64,000 nucleotides of DNA from Vespa crabro. Taxonomy: Eukaryota > Arthropoda > Insecta > Hymenoptera > Vespidae. The first letter of the stretch is position 1, and the number at the start of each line of letters is the position of its first letter. Where the stretch lies: assembly GCF_910589235.1 (NCBI RefSeq), contig NC_060978.1, positions 2,053,377-2,117,376 on the forward strand. The letters run 5' to 3'. The notes under the pieces were generated by a model. The model saw only the letters and a list, made by a program, of their open reading frames with translations, was not told the origin of the DNA and ran no database searches. This document shows positions 39,386 to 52,029 of the stretch, one piece after another. Position numbers and translations under genes: made by a program.

Positions 39386-39458
39386 ATGAGAATTAGAATA
39401 AATTGTAATGACAGTGAAGAGAATTTTCTTTGCGTTTCAATTTTAAATCGATAGTATA

Positions 39459-39706
39459 TCTATTAATCAATAGTATATAGTAGTACATGTATATGATCTT
39501 TATAACGTTGTTAAGAATATTCTGTTGTTTAAATATTAAGATAATTTTCTTTATTAATTATTTCTTCACGTATTCATGATCACACGATGTGAAACTAGCT
39601 GAAAAGAAATAAGGAAAGAAAAAAGAATATGTATATATGTATATTAATTACACGTACGTTAAAATTTTAAATTTAATCTAATTGAACTTAAGGAATATAA
39701 AAGATT

Positions 39707-39739
<33 letters not shown>

Positions 39740-39798
39740 AAATATGCTGAACCGTGAAATAAAGAAATATTATTTTCGCTGAAAGAAATATTATTATA
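39459..39798. repeat. ~475-bp-spaced tandem duplication, left copy
   Basis: Shares GTACATGTATATGATCTTTA, CTAGCTGAAAAGAA and a terminal CTGAAAGAAATATTAT with the right copy at 39934-40303; similarity is high but imperfect. Confidence 0.85.
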
Positions 39799-39931
39799 TT
39801 AGTTGGACCGGAAAGTAATGTTGCTTTCTTCAATTAAATTCAAACGAATTAAATTTTTAACAAGTTTTTATTTTTAATCACAATCAAATATCGACATACG
39901 CAAAAACGACATTACTTTTCGGTCCGGCTAA
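39799..39931. mobile_element. Mariner-type MITE (133 bp)
   Basis: Terminal inverted repeats of about 25 bp: left starts TTAGTTGGACCGGAAAGTAA, right (reverse complement) starts TTAGCCGGACCGAAAAGTAA, with four mismatches in 25. TA lies on each side (39797-39798 and 39932-39933), the duplication expected of Tc1/mariner elements. Only about 83 bp lie between the ends, so there is no transposase; it is a non-autonomous deletion-type element. Confidence 0.82.
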
Positions 39932-39933
39932 TA

Positions 39934-40303
39934 TCTATTAGTCGATAATATGCGTTAGTACATGTATATGATCTTTATAACGTTGCTAAGAATATCCTAT
40001 TGTTTAAATATTAAAATTAATTATACTTTACGTGTATCGTATATTGTTTAAATGTTAAGATAAACTTCTTTGTTAATTATTCCTTTCCGTGTTCATGATC
40101 CCACGATGTGGAACTAGCTGAAAAGAAGTAAGGAAAGAAAAAAGAATATGTATACATGTATATTAATTACATGAACGTTAAAATTCTAAATTTAATCTAA
40201 TTAAACTTAAGGAAAATAAAAGATTAATCAAAAAAAAAAAAAAAAAAAAATGGAATATGCTGAATTCTGAAATAAAGAAATATTATTTTCTCTGAAAGAA
40301 ATA
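39934..40303. repeat. ~475-bp-spaced tandem duplication, right copy
   Basis: Matches the left copy with small gaps, including an extra 40-bp stretch near 40015-40060 in this copy. The MITE sits exactly between the two copies. Confidence 0.85.
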
Positions 40304-41960
40304 TTATATTACTTTGGCATTTAATAGATATATGATTTTAAAATAGAACTCGATTTTATTGAAATAAAATTATGAATTTAACTGAACTTTAAAAAAGAGA
40401 AAATGTGCAAAATTTATCAATCGTAAAATTTTAAATTAACGTAAAATTTGATTTTATTAAACTAGAATTATAAATTCAATTGAATTTTAAAAAAGAGAAA
40501 ATGTGTAAAATTTATTGTCTCAAGTTTAATATTAAAAATGCATAAAATATGAAATAATCTTATTCGCGTAAACGTGGCAATGTGGGAATATTATTTACGG
40601 AATGTTACTTCGTCTCAGTTTTTTAAATCTACACCCCTACACCCATCACCATAAGAGCAATTTGAGTGACAACATGGTAAAATTAAAGTACGACTAAGAG
40701 TCATTCTCGAAAGTTTCTAGTGAACCTTCGAAAATAACTCAATAGCCTAATAGATGCCCTCTTGAGCCACAAGTTGTGGGGGCCTCTTCGATATATAAAC
40801 TCTTCTTTGTTTCGTGCTTCAACCTAATTGATTATCACTCTAAAACTGTAACGACAAAATTTGATTCCAAATTCTAAGATATGAAAGATAAAATCCTTAC
40901 ACAACCCTAATTTACCTGAAAAATATTAATTATTATTAAAACAAAAATTGATTATTACATTTTCGAAAGATATCTATTGGCTAAACGTAAAAAATTGAAA
41001 TTAATCGCTGAAATTAATATATTAATCGCTGAAAATCCTGAGCTAAAAATTAATTAATTTATCATCTAGGCCTACGGACTATGATTCTATAAGTCTCTTT
41101 GTTTTTTAGCAATTATTCTACTCGACTTTTATCTTTCAAAAGCAATGACTCTATCGAGACTTTTCTTTTAACAATTCAAATTGATTAAATATTTAATTCG
41201 TTATTATTTAAAAATATAAAGAAATTCCTTGAACGCTCTTTTCTTACAAACAATAGTTTTAATTATTATAAAGAAATCATGCATGGTATCGTTTGTAATC
41301 AAGAGACTATCCATCGCGAATATCTTCTTGTTCATTCTTTATTAAAACTCATGAATAAGGATTCTTTGATATTTCCGCGCGAGCAAAATATTTAAAAATA
41401 TTAAAAATTTATAGGGATTAAAATTTATCAGTATATATTCAAAATTTGAAATAATTATAAACGCGTTTGAACAAGAAGACCCTATCCTGATCTAATAAAT
41501 AAATCAAAAAATAAAAAACCATTCACGAGTAAATCTCCGAAAAAATTTACTCGTGGTCACTCAATGCTCTTCTACTAATTAATTACAACCAATCACTCGT
41601 GTCAATTCGGACCTTTCGTCCTCGACATGATTGAGTGATCGGAGGGACTTAAAAATTCACTCACAACTTAAGAAGTTCTGCGATGGCTCCAAAACACTCG
41701 TTCGCGGTTTAAGTCGAAATTGTTGATCAGGTAGGTCGACATCGAAGTTGATCAACAAATCTCTTCAATGATGCACTGACTCTATTACGCGACAGTTAAT
41801 TTTTCACGAACGGTCACTGAATTTACTTCACGAAACTCTAATATCTTTTTAAAAATACAGTCTGGACGACTGTTAAAAAAGCAAAAAGCTTTGCGAAAAA
41901 ACACTGCCTCTAACGATTGCATTGCACGCAATCGATCCAAATACACTTGTTGTTTAAATC
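40304..41960. other. Non-coding spacer ahead of the satellite array
   Basis: No gene found. A direct repeat of about 115 bp spacing (AGAATTATAAATTCAATTGAAC-type words near 40365 and 40460) is visible. 40581-40903 starts TGTGGG, contains a GATATATAAACTC TATA-like word near 40790 and could be a solo LTR, but no target duplication is visible. Confidence 0.4.
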
Positions 41961-44900
41961 GCGAAACCCGAACGAACTAAAACTAAAATTTCAAAGTAAT
42001 CGAATTTTATTTTAAGTCCCGCACGCGTTTCCGTCTTTTAATGTTTAAATAAATCTACTATTGTTTAAATATTACTTTAATCTATCCCACGTACACTAAA
42101 GACTGTTTAAATAATTGAAAGTTTATCGAAAATAATAATTTATAAGTACTTCCTACTAAGTAGTTCGAAAAGAAAGAGTTTCGATGTGTTCGCGTCGAAG
42201 GGTGAAAGATAACTAACTCGGTAATTGTCAAAGTTAAGAAAGAGCGCGTTTATGTTTATATTACACAAGGCCAACTATCGCGAAACTAAAATTTCAAAGT
42301 AATCGAATTTTATTTTAAGTCCCGCACGCGTTTCCGTCTTTTATTGTTTAAATAATTGTATTATAGTTTAAATATTACTTTGTTCTATCCCGCGTACACT
42401 AAAGATTGTTTAAATAATTGAAAGTTTATCGAAAATAATAATTTATAACTACTTCCGTTTGGAAAGAAAGAATTTTGATGTGTTCGCGTCGAAGGGTAAA
42501 AGATAACTAACTCGGTAATTGTCAAAGTTAAGAAAGAGCGCGTTTATGTTTATATTACACAAGGCCAACTATCGCGAAACTAAAATTTCAAAGTAATCGA
42601 ATTTTATTTTAAGTCCCGCACGCGTTTCCGTCTTTTATTGTTTAAATAAATCTACTATTGTTTAAATATTACTTTAATCTATCCCACGTACACTAAAGAC
42701 TGTTTAAATAATTGAAAGTTTATCGAAAATAATAATTTATAACTATTTCCGTTTGGAAAGAAAGAGTTTCGATGTGTTCGCGTCGAAGGGTGAAAGATAA
42801 CTAACTCGGTAATTGTCAAAGTTAAGAAAGAGCGCGTTTATGTTTATATTACACAAGGCCAACTATCGCGAAACTAAAATTTCAAAGTAATCGAATTTTA
42901 TTTTAAGTCCCGCACGCGTTTCCGTTTTTTATTGTTTAAATAATTGTATTATAGTTTAAATATTACTTTGTTCTATCCCGCGTACACTAAAGATTGTTTA
43001 AATAATTGAAAGTTTATCGAAAATAATAATTTATAACTACTTCCGTTTGGAAAGAAAGAATTTTGATGTGTTCGCGTCGAAGGGTGAAAGATAACTAACT
43101 CGGTAATTGTCAAAGTTAAGAAAGAGCGCGTTTATGTTTATATTACACAAGGCCAACTATCGCGAAACTAAAATTTCAAAGTAATCGAATTTTATTTTAA
43201 GTCCCGCACGCGTTTCCGTCTTTTATTGTTTAAATAAATCTACTATTGTTTAAATATTACTTTAATCTATCCCACGTACACTAAAGACTGTTTAAATAAT
43301 TGAAAGTTTATCGAAAATAATAATTTATAACTATTTCCGTTTGGAAAGAAAGAGTTTCGATGTGTTCGCGTCGAAGGGTGAAAGATAACTAACTCGGTAA
43401 TTGTCAAAGTTAAGAAAGAGCGCGTTTATGTTTATATTACACAAGGCCAACTATCGCGGAATTAAAATTTTAAAGTTATCGAATTTTATTTTAAGTCCCG
43501 CACGCGTTTCCGTCTTTTATTGTTTAAATAAATCTACTATTGTTTAAATATTACTTTAATCTATCCCACGTACACTAAAGACTGTTTAAATAATTGAAAG
43601 TTTATCGAAAATAATAATTTATAAGTACTTCCGTTCGAAAAGAAAGAGTTTCGATGTGTTCGCGTCGAAGGGTGAAAGATAACTAACTCGGTAATTGTCA
43701 AAGTTAAGAAAGAGCGCGTTTATGTTTATATTACACAAGGCCAACTATCGCGAAACTAAAATTTCAAAGTAATCGAATTTTATTTTAAGTCCCGCACGCG
43801 TTTCCGTCTTTTATTGTTTAAATAAATCTACTATTGTTTAAATATTACTTTAATCTATCCCACGTACACTAAAGACTGTTTAAATAATTGAAAGTTTATC
43901 GAAAATAATAATTTATAAGTACTTCCATTCGGAAAGAAAGAGTTTCGATGTGTTCGCGTCGGAGGGTAAAAGTAAACTAACTTGGTAATTGTCAAAGTTA
44001 AGAAAGAAAGTGTTTATATTGATATTACACGAGGCCAACTATCGCGAAACTAAAATTACAATATAATCGAATTTTATTTTAAGTCCCGCACGCGTTTCCG
44101 TCTTTTAATGTTTAAATAATTGTATTATTGTTTAAACATTACTTTGTTCTATCTCGCGTACACTAAAGATTGTTTAAATAATTGAAAGTTTATCGAAAAT
44201 AATAATTTATAAGTACTTCTGTTCGGAAAGAAAGAATTTTGATGTGTTCGCGTCGAAGGGTAAAAGATAACTAACTCGGTAATTGTCAAAGTTAAGAAAG
44301 AGCGCGTTTATGTTTATATTACACAAGGCCAACTAACGCGAAAATAAAATTTCAAAGTAATCGAATTTTATTTTAAGTCCCGCACGCGTTTCCGTCTTTT
44401 ATTGTTTAAATAAATCTACTATTGTTTAAATATTACTTTAATCTATCCCACGTACACTAAAGACTGTTTAAATAATTGAAAGTTTATCGAAAATAATAAT
44501 TTATAACTATTTCCGTTTGGAAAGAAAGAGTTTCGATGTGTTCGCGTCGAAGGGTGAAAGATAACTAACTCGGTAATTGTCAAAGTTAAGAAAGAGCGCG
44601 TTTATGTTTATATTACACAAGGCCAACTATCGCGGAATTAAAATTTTAAAGTTATCGAATTTTATTTTAAGTCCCGCACGCGTTTCCGTCTTTTATTGTT
44701 TAAATAAATCTACTATTGTTTAAATATTACTTTAATCTATCCCACGTACACTAAAGACTGTTTAAATAATTGAAAGTTTATCGAAAATAATAATTTATAA
44801 CTACTTCCGTTCGGAAAGAAAGAGTTTCGATGTGTTCGCGTCGAAGGGTAAAAGATAACTAACTCGGTAATTGTCAAAGTTAAGAAAGAGCGCGTTTATG

Positions 44901-45540
44901 TTTATATTACACAAGGCCAACTATTGCGAAACTAAAATTTCAAAGTAATCGAATTTTATTTTAAGTCCCGCACACGTTTCCGTCTTTTAATGTTTAAATA
45001 ATTGTATTATAGTTTAAATATTACTTTGTTCCATCCCGCGTACACTAAAGATTGTTTAAATAATTGAAAGTTTATCAAAAATAATAATTTATAACTACTT
45101 CCGTTCGGAAAGAAAGAGTTTCGATGTGTTCGCGTCGGAGGGTAAAAGTAAACTAACTTGGTAATTGTCAAAGTTAAGAAAGAACGTGTTTATATTGATA
45201 TTACACGAGGCCAACTATCACGAAACTAAAATTACAATATAATCGAATTTTATTCTAAGTCTTTCCTTCTTTTCTGTCTATTTAATATTTAAATAAATAT
45301 ATTATTGTTTAAATAGTAGTTTATTGCATTACATGTACATTAAAAATTGTTTAAATAATTGAAATATTATCGAAAATATTAATTTATAAGTTTTCGCGTT
45401 TGGAAATAGAGAGTTTCGATGTGTATGCGTCGGAGTGCAAAAGAAAACTAACTCCATAATTCTCAAAGTTAAGAAAGTGCGCGTTTATGTTTATGTTTAC
45501 GAGGCTAACTATCGCGAAATTAAAATTTCAAATTAATCGA
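41960..45540. repeat. 294-bp satellite array, about twelve units
   Basis: The phrase GGCCAACTATCGCGAAAC recurs with its CCAACT at 42271, 42565, 42859, 43153, 43447, 43741, 44035, 44329, 44623, 44917 and 45211, then degenerate at 45505, always exactly 294 bp apart. Two versions occur: type A has AATCTACTATTG and TATCCCACGTAC, type B has ATTGTATTATAG and TATCCCGCGTAC. From left to right the order is A B A B A A A B A A B plus a divergent end unit. Each unit contains three TGTTTAAATA words. First and last units are the most divergent, as expected where unequal exchange keeps the centre alike. No coding capacity. Confidence 0.95.
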
Positions 45541-46328
45541 ATTTTATATCAAAATTATTTTAAATTTCTAGCGCTTTACGTTTTTTATAACATTGGACAC
45601 GATTTTCCTCACTTTTCCCATAGAACTATCTGTCCAAAGAGTAAGTTTACTATGGTATATGAAATTAATTTCTATACGTCTTTTCTCATTGTTGATGTAA
45701 ATCATTATAAATGGAGAGGTTATGAACAGCCTTTATTAGCTATATATTTTTCATTTGTTTTATTAAGTTATATTATGAACGATCGATATAGTAGAAATTT
45801 GCAAATAAATATTCTTGTTAATAATTTTGGGGATAATTGTTTGAAAATATTCACCATAGATGTCATGATTAGTTTATGATTATGGGAATACGAACGACGT
45901 GCTATAGTTTTTATAAACAACAAATGAATCAAAATACGTCTCTCATTGTTCTCTGAACATGCTACAGTATAAAGACAAGTGTCGAGTACAAAATCGAATT
46001 GTGAAAATCGAAAGATCGATTATTATAAGACGAAACGTCGATCGTATTTAATGGCGATATAAGTCGAACGAGAAAGAGAGAGTGAGAGAGAAAGAGAGAG
46101 AGAGCGTGAGAGAGTGAGAGTGAAAGAGTGAGAGAAAGAGAGAGACGTGTAATATTTTTGTCGTGAGGAAGAGAACATGTCCGCTGTCGGGGTTAGCGTC
46201 TATGCCGATCTTTTGTTTACGACGTCTTTGAAGCTCCTAACCGTATCACGATAAAATCGTTTTTGTTGTTCCATTTCTTTTTGACAATGCACTGCCACCG
46301 CATAAACGTTCTCGGATTTCTCGCATGA
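45541..46328. other. Flank between satellite array and zinc-finger gene
   Basis: AT-rich sequence, then a GA-rich stretch (46070-46145) and a GC-richer 180 bp directly before the start codon that should include the promoter and leader of the zinc-finger gene. The open frame over 45487-45879 is not convincing as a gene. Confidence 0.5.
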
Positions 46329-46557
46329 ATGATGACGGAGCCGGAACTTTGCCGGCTCTGTGCCGAGACCAAAGAGAACTTCATCGGTATTTATGACGCC
46401 GAAGGACAGAAATTAGCAATAGAAGCTAAAATCGCTAAATGTTTACAAATTCAGGTAATTTAAATTCATCGTCATATTTCCCATTTCTTATCTCCATTTT
46501 TTATAAACGTAATTAAAAATTATATCACTCGTGTACGTTTGCAATTGAAGTGTTACG

Positions 46558-46617
<60 letters not shown>

Positions 46618-49223
46618 CATTTATATATACAAATAACTAATTTCCGTTGCTTTGCACCTTTAAAGAGATTTAACGTCTTCGTTATTTATATTCTTTTTCT
46701 TTTTTTTCATCATTTTCCTTCGTTAGAATATTAATTGAGGTTAAAGTATATATTGTATCCTTTAAATGATCTATTTTGATTTGATATTTACTTAAGCAAA
46801 TAATATTTTTCCATTAAAGCATTCGTTCTTTTTGTCATTGTAGGTATTAATAACAGACGGTTTGCCGTTGTCAGTTTGTATAGACTGTTGCGTTTTATTA
46901 AATCAATGCAGTGAATTTTTTGAGAAGACCAATCAAGCTCAAGCATCTTTGAGACAATTACTAATAGAGCCCAAGTCTGAACCGTCAACATTAGAACCAA
47001 ATATAGATTTTATTAAGGAAACAGTTGAATTCCCAAAAGAGGAAGAGATTCAAATCGATGAATGTCAATTATCAGATAACTACATTCATAATTCTGCTGT
47101 AAATATTACTAATACATATTTTAGTAATGAAAATGAAAATGATTGTAATCAACAAAAATATGAGACTGTAAAGGAAGAGAAATGTAAAATTCAAGTGAAA
47201 AAAGGTTCTCTTAAGCAGGCTAAGAAAAAGGTTAAAAAGAAAAGTCAAATGCAAAGGATGGATGATTTGGAATTATGTTTAACTTCTGATTTAAAGAAAG
47301 AACACAATGATATTAGTATAAAATCTAACATAAAAGTACCAGATAATTATATGACAGGTAAACATTTATATAATATTTTCTATAGATATTTAAATTTAAA
47401 TATTTAAAGTATTTTAATCCATTCTATGGCATATATAGGAACAGATTCAGATTTGGAAATGATAGAAACTCGTGCAGCAGAACCACCAAAACCTGGACGT
47501 AAAAGAGGAGAAGGATTAGATAGATATCCTTGGTTATGTACTGATTGTAATGATAAATTACCAAGTTTAGAAGCATTGGAAGAACATCATGAAACTGTAC
47601 ATAATCAACAAGCAAAATATATGTGTGTGCAATGTTGCAAAGTCTATGACAAATATTATGGTTTCCTTACTCATGTCAAAAGGCATAAAACTAAAGCAAA
47701 ATATAAGTAAGAATTCTTATCTATTATATTCTTTAAATTATATATATAATTATGATAAAACATTCAATATATTAACTTTGTATTTATTTCTCTTTATGAT
47801 GTATAGTTGTGAGGATTGTGGAAAATCATTTGTACATAAAAGAGTATTAGACTCGCATAAGGCAGTACATAGTGAAGAACGTCCATATGTTTGTCAAACA
47901 TGTGGTAAAGCATTTAGACAACAAAGCGCTTTATACATTCATAGTAGATGTCATTTACCGGATACAATGAAAAATCGTTTTCCTTGCGATCAATGTGATA
48001 AAAGGTAATTTATAATAATTAATTATAAAAATTATTTATTAATCAATATTATATAGATCTTCTTTATTATATAGATTTTCTACTAAGCCTAATTTGGTTA
48101 CCCACAAACGTATTCATTCTGGTGTTAGGAATTTTACTTGCGATCAATGTGGAAAAAGTTTCATACAAAAAGGAAATTTAGAAGCTCACTTTTTAACTCA
48201 TTCTGCAGACAAGCCATATAGTTGTTCTCAATGTCCAAAAGCGTATGTTTATTTGTACAATAAAAAAAAAAATATATATATATATATATATGTACATCTA
48301 TAAAATAATTAATATAAATTATATTATAGATTTAAAACACCGTTACAATTGAAGAAACATGAAACAGTTCATACTGGTGCTAAACCACATCAATGTGCTG
48401 TTTGTGGTAGAACATTTAGAGAAAAGGGTACTTTAAGAGAACATCATAGGATACATACAGGTGCAATGCCTTTTACTTGTGAATTTTGTGGAAAATGTTT
48501 TCGTTTTAAAGGAATTTTAACGGTAAGAAATATATCCTTGATATAAAAATATATAAAATATCTATATATTGAATATACTATAATATTATATGTTATATTA
48601 TATGTTAGACACATAGACGACAACATACTGGTGAACGACCATATAGTTGTTTAGAATGTCAACACCATTTTACAAATTGGCCAAATTATAATAAACATAT
48701 GAAACGTAGACATGGAATTAATACATCTCATACGAAACATTTGTCACAATCTCAACAATCACAACAACAACAATCACAACAGCAAGAACAACAACAACAA
48801 CAGCAGCAGCAACAACATTCGATTCAAGCTAATACCGCAGAAGATCCACTTTCCATATCACAAACAGAATCTACAACAGTACAGGTATTAAATAATTTTA
48901 ATTAAATATTATTTACATATAATTATTAAAAGAATATTTTCTTAAATTATTTTTACATATTATTTATTTAGGTAATACAAGCTGTACCACATGTAACAGC
49001 ACCTCAACCAATAGTCGTACAAGCTATACCAACAACAGCAATACAAACCTTCCAAGCAGATGTATCCGGGACGGTGCAAGATACTGTATTTCGAGAAAGA
49101 AATGCAACAACATATTTCAATGCTATGCCAGCAGCATTGCAAAACTTTTTACCCCCTAATTTGCCATACAACTTTTATAATATTTCAAACGTTACAGAAA
49201 ATGATTTAATACAACATAGATAA
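46329..49223 (+). CDS. ZAD-C2H2 zinc-finger transcription factor
   Basis: Eight exons in phase: 46329-46454, 46844-47357, 47439-47706, 47807-48004, 48075-48242, 48330-48522, 48609-48884 and 48972-49223, giving 664 residues. Exons 1-2 encode an insect zinc-finger-associated domain (ZAD): Cys pairs CRLC (8, 11) and CIDC (54, 57) with the intron between them. ZADs mediate dimerisation. Residues about 70-230 are an acidic then Lys-rich linker with a PGRKRG basic patch. Ten C2H2 fingers follow from residue 247 to about 524, linked partly by TGE/TGA-type linkers; fingers are split by introns, and finger 1 and finger 10 are atypical. A Gln/Ser-rich run (about 537-560) and a hydrophobic, Ala/Pro/Gln-rich C-terminal tail resemble an activation region. 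Nuclear DNA-binding regulator; target unknown. Several ATGs lie near 46325-46332; 46329 is the one in the ZAD frame. Confidence 0.93.
46563..46615. repeat. (TA)n microsatellite in intron 1 of the zinc-finger gene
   Basis: About 52 bp of TA. Confidence 0.95.
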
Positions 49224-49681
49224 AGTTAATTATTAATTTAAAAAAAAAAAAAAAAAAAAGAAAAAAAAAAGAATAGCTATATATTACTAGCTATGCATTC
49301 ATGTACAAGCCTTTTTTACGATTATAAAACAAATAAGAATTTTGTTTCATATATGAATTCTTATAAGCTGCATTTCAAATTTAGTTTCATAATCAACATA
49401 CAATAGTTAAATATAATGCTATTAATAATAATAAGTTTTCATTATGTTTTAGATTATTTTTCTAAGGACTAAAATAGTATGCATATCATCTTTTCAAGCG
49501 AAGTCAATAACGACTAGAATTCTGTCGTTATATAGATATAAAAAAAAAAAAAAAGATATTTTCTTTTTTGTATACAACATACGAAACGTTATTATTGCTA
49601 AACTGATTTTTATTATATAAAAATGTCAGACATAGTATTTTCTTTGTATATATGTTCAATGTAATTTACTTCCATAATTAA

Positions 49682-49731
<50 letters not shown>

Positions 49732-50511
49732 TATTATATGTATATATATATATGATTTGATATATTACTATAGTATATTATACACAATCATGTTTATACA
49801 GGAGTACAATTTATAGATGAAAATTTTATAACTTCTAAAATAAGAAATAGGAGACCAAGAATTACTGAATAAATAAATTCAGTATTTGTGCTCGTAATTA
49901 CAGTATTTGTAAAACATAGCTATTAATGAATTTTTGTAACGAATCATACATGCATTTAAAATGCACAACACAAATTAAGACAGTATGATCGTAATCTTAA
50001 TATATCCAATTTATGATTCATCAAAAATTATTACATTATATCATGTCTTCGGGAGCTTCTTGCTCATATCATTTGCATCTTGATGCACTTGAGAAAAAAA
50101 AACAAACAAAAATGTAGTTATCATAATTATTTATTTATTCTATACTCATGAAAAAGTAATAGAAATTTTTAATTTTTTATAAAGAGAATTTCTCTCGTAT
50201 GAATGATAAACGTGAAAATTTTTCTAATGTACGATGTTATTGATCATAAAATGTAAGTTGTGCAGTATTTGAATATCATTATTATAATATTCAAAGATAG
50301 AACATTAATATTGTAATAAGTTTTATCAGGCTGTGTATTATAAAATATAAAATGTCATAAAACGTTATGTATATTTCAGCGGTCATCAAAATTGAGTATT
50401 AAATATATATTTGTCGGTTTAAATAATCTTTATGACATTTGGATTTATAAATATAAGATGTTACATAGAAAATCTATTTGTTATGAAAGAAAAAAGAAAA
50501 ACATTGTATGA

Positions 50512-50563
<52 letters not shown>

Positions 50564-51992
50564 CACTGTCATCATTATGTATCATTAATAGTATCATTAT
50601 CATTGTCATCATCGATATAAGACTATTTGGAATTATATAAAAATTAATTCGTATAAAAATATCAAAGTTCAGATAAAATATATCTATGAGTTTATTATTA
50701 ATATGTTTTTTCACATTAAGAGCATGAGCAATAACATAGAATGTCAGTTAATCATTATCAATTAATAATTTACTTTGCGATACATAATATTTGTGATATA
50801 TTAATCTGTATGAAATATTGTTTGTAAATATATATATATATTTACTTTTTGGTACCACAACAGGATTAAACAACATAAGGCTATCATTTTAAAATAAAAA
50901 AAAAATTCCATTACAATTTACTAACTTGTCTAGATACTGATTTATATTACATAATATATTATAATTAAAACAAACATGCAATGCATAATATCTAATACGT
51001 TAAGTTATACATTATGAAATATTTGATTTATATATTCATATAGTTACTAATTCTTGTAAATACTTATACATTGAATTCAATTTATTTACGATATTTATGA
51101 AAAAAGAAAAAAATAAAGTATTATTTTCTCCATAGTAGTAATAAACAAAAATAATGATAGGTCTGATTTAATATAAATTGATGAATATTATATTTTACTT
51201 TGTGTCATGCTTAAAATACATTAGAGCATGAGAGACATAATTCTACATAGTGTTCATTCTATTATTCACTAAATTGCAGTGATTTTCTAGAAATTAGTAT
51301 GCAATTGGCATACTCCTTGTATAGATAAAATTATAGTTATAATATAACAGTGGAAATAAAATATGTATATATATATATATATATACCTGAACATACAATG
51401 ATTTTGTGCTCAAAAATTACACATATCGATAAACACAAAAAATAATATAAACAATGTAATAAATCTTATAAAATTATAAACCTTTTTTGTACAGGTTATG
51501 TTTTATCGCACGTTAAAAAGCTTTGCAGTAAAATGCAAATAAAGATTTCCGATAACAAGAAAATATATTCATCATTTATATTATTTCACAAAACGAATTT
51601 TATATTTGTACAAAATTAATATTAATTATATATTGTAATATTAATTAAATATTTTCAATATCGATCAACGTTAATTATGATACATTGCATTAGTGTTTAT
51701 ATATTACATCAACAGATGGCGACATTTGTTATATCTTTGAACTATATACTATATATATATATATATATATAAAATGATTCACTTGTAATTTTCATTAGAT
51801 GTAATAGAACAATCGAAATGAGCAATATAATTTTCGTTAATTTTGACGATATTGACGTTTAGGTCATATAATTTATAAAAGAAACGTTTATTTCATTTGA
51901 AATAACGAAAAGTTTTTTAAAAGAAATGGATCAATTTTATATACACATATAAAACTGATAAAGCACGATATAAGATAATATGATCATCATTC

Positions 51993-52029
<37 letters not shown>

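Larger units (their letters stand above)
36803..39420. repeat. Large non-coding repeat module, copy 2 (expanded)
   Basis: Starts with the same sequence as copy 1, 1,488 bp further on. It is longer because internal units multiplied: a roughly 108-bp unit in its left half and a 180-bp unit at its right end. It ends with AATTAATGAGAA and ATGACAG, as copy 1 does near 36650-36685. Confidence 0.75.

Noticed and set aside
35315..39420. Ribosomal or 5S RNA gene spacer as identity of the repeat module
   Set aside because: Repeat layout recalls an rDNA spacer, but no rRNA or 5S sequence could be recognised nearby.
40581..40903. Possible solo LTR (TGTGGG start, TATA-like word, ACACA end)
   Set aside because: No matching target-site duplication and no internal retroelement sequence; kept only as a remark in the spacer entry.
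41960..45540. CRISPR-like array
   Set aside because: The 294-bp units are contiguous satellites without separate short repeats and unique spacers, in a eukaryotic genome.
45487..45879. 130-codon open frame beside the satellite array
   Set aside because: Starts inside the last degenerate satellite unit, is Ile/Phe/Tyr/Asn-rich as expected from AT-rich DNA, and shows no domain or signal.
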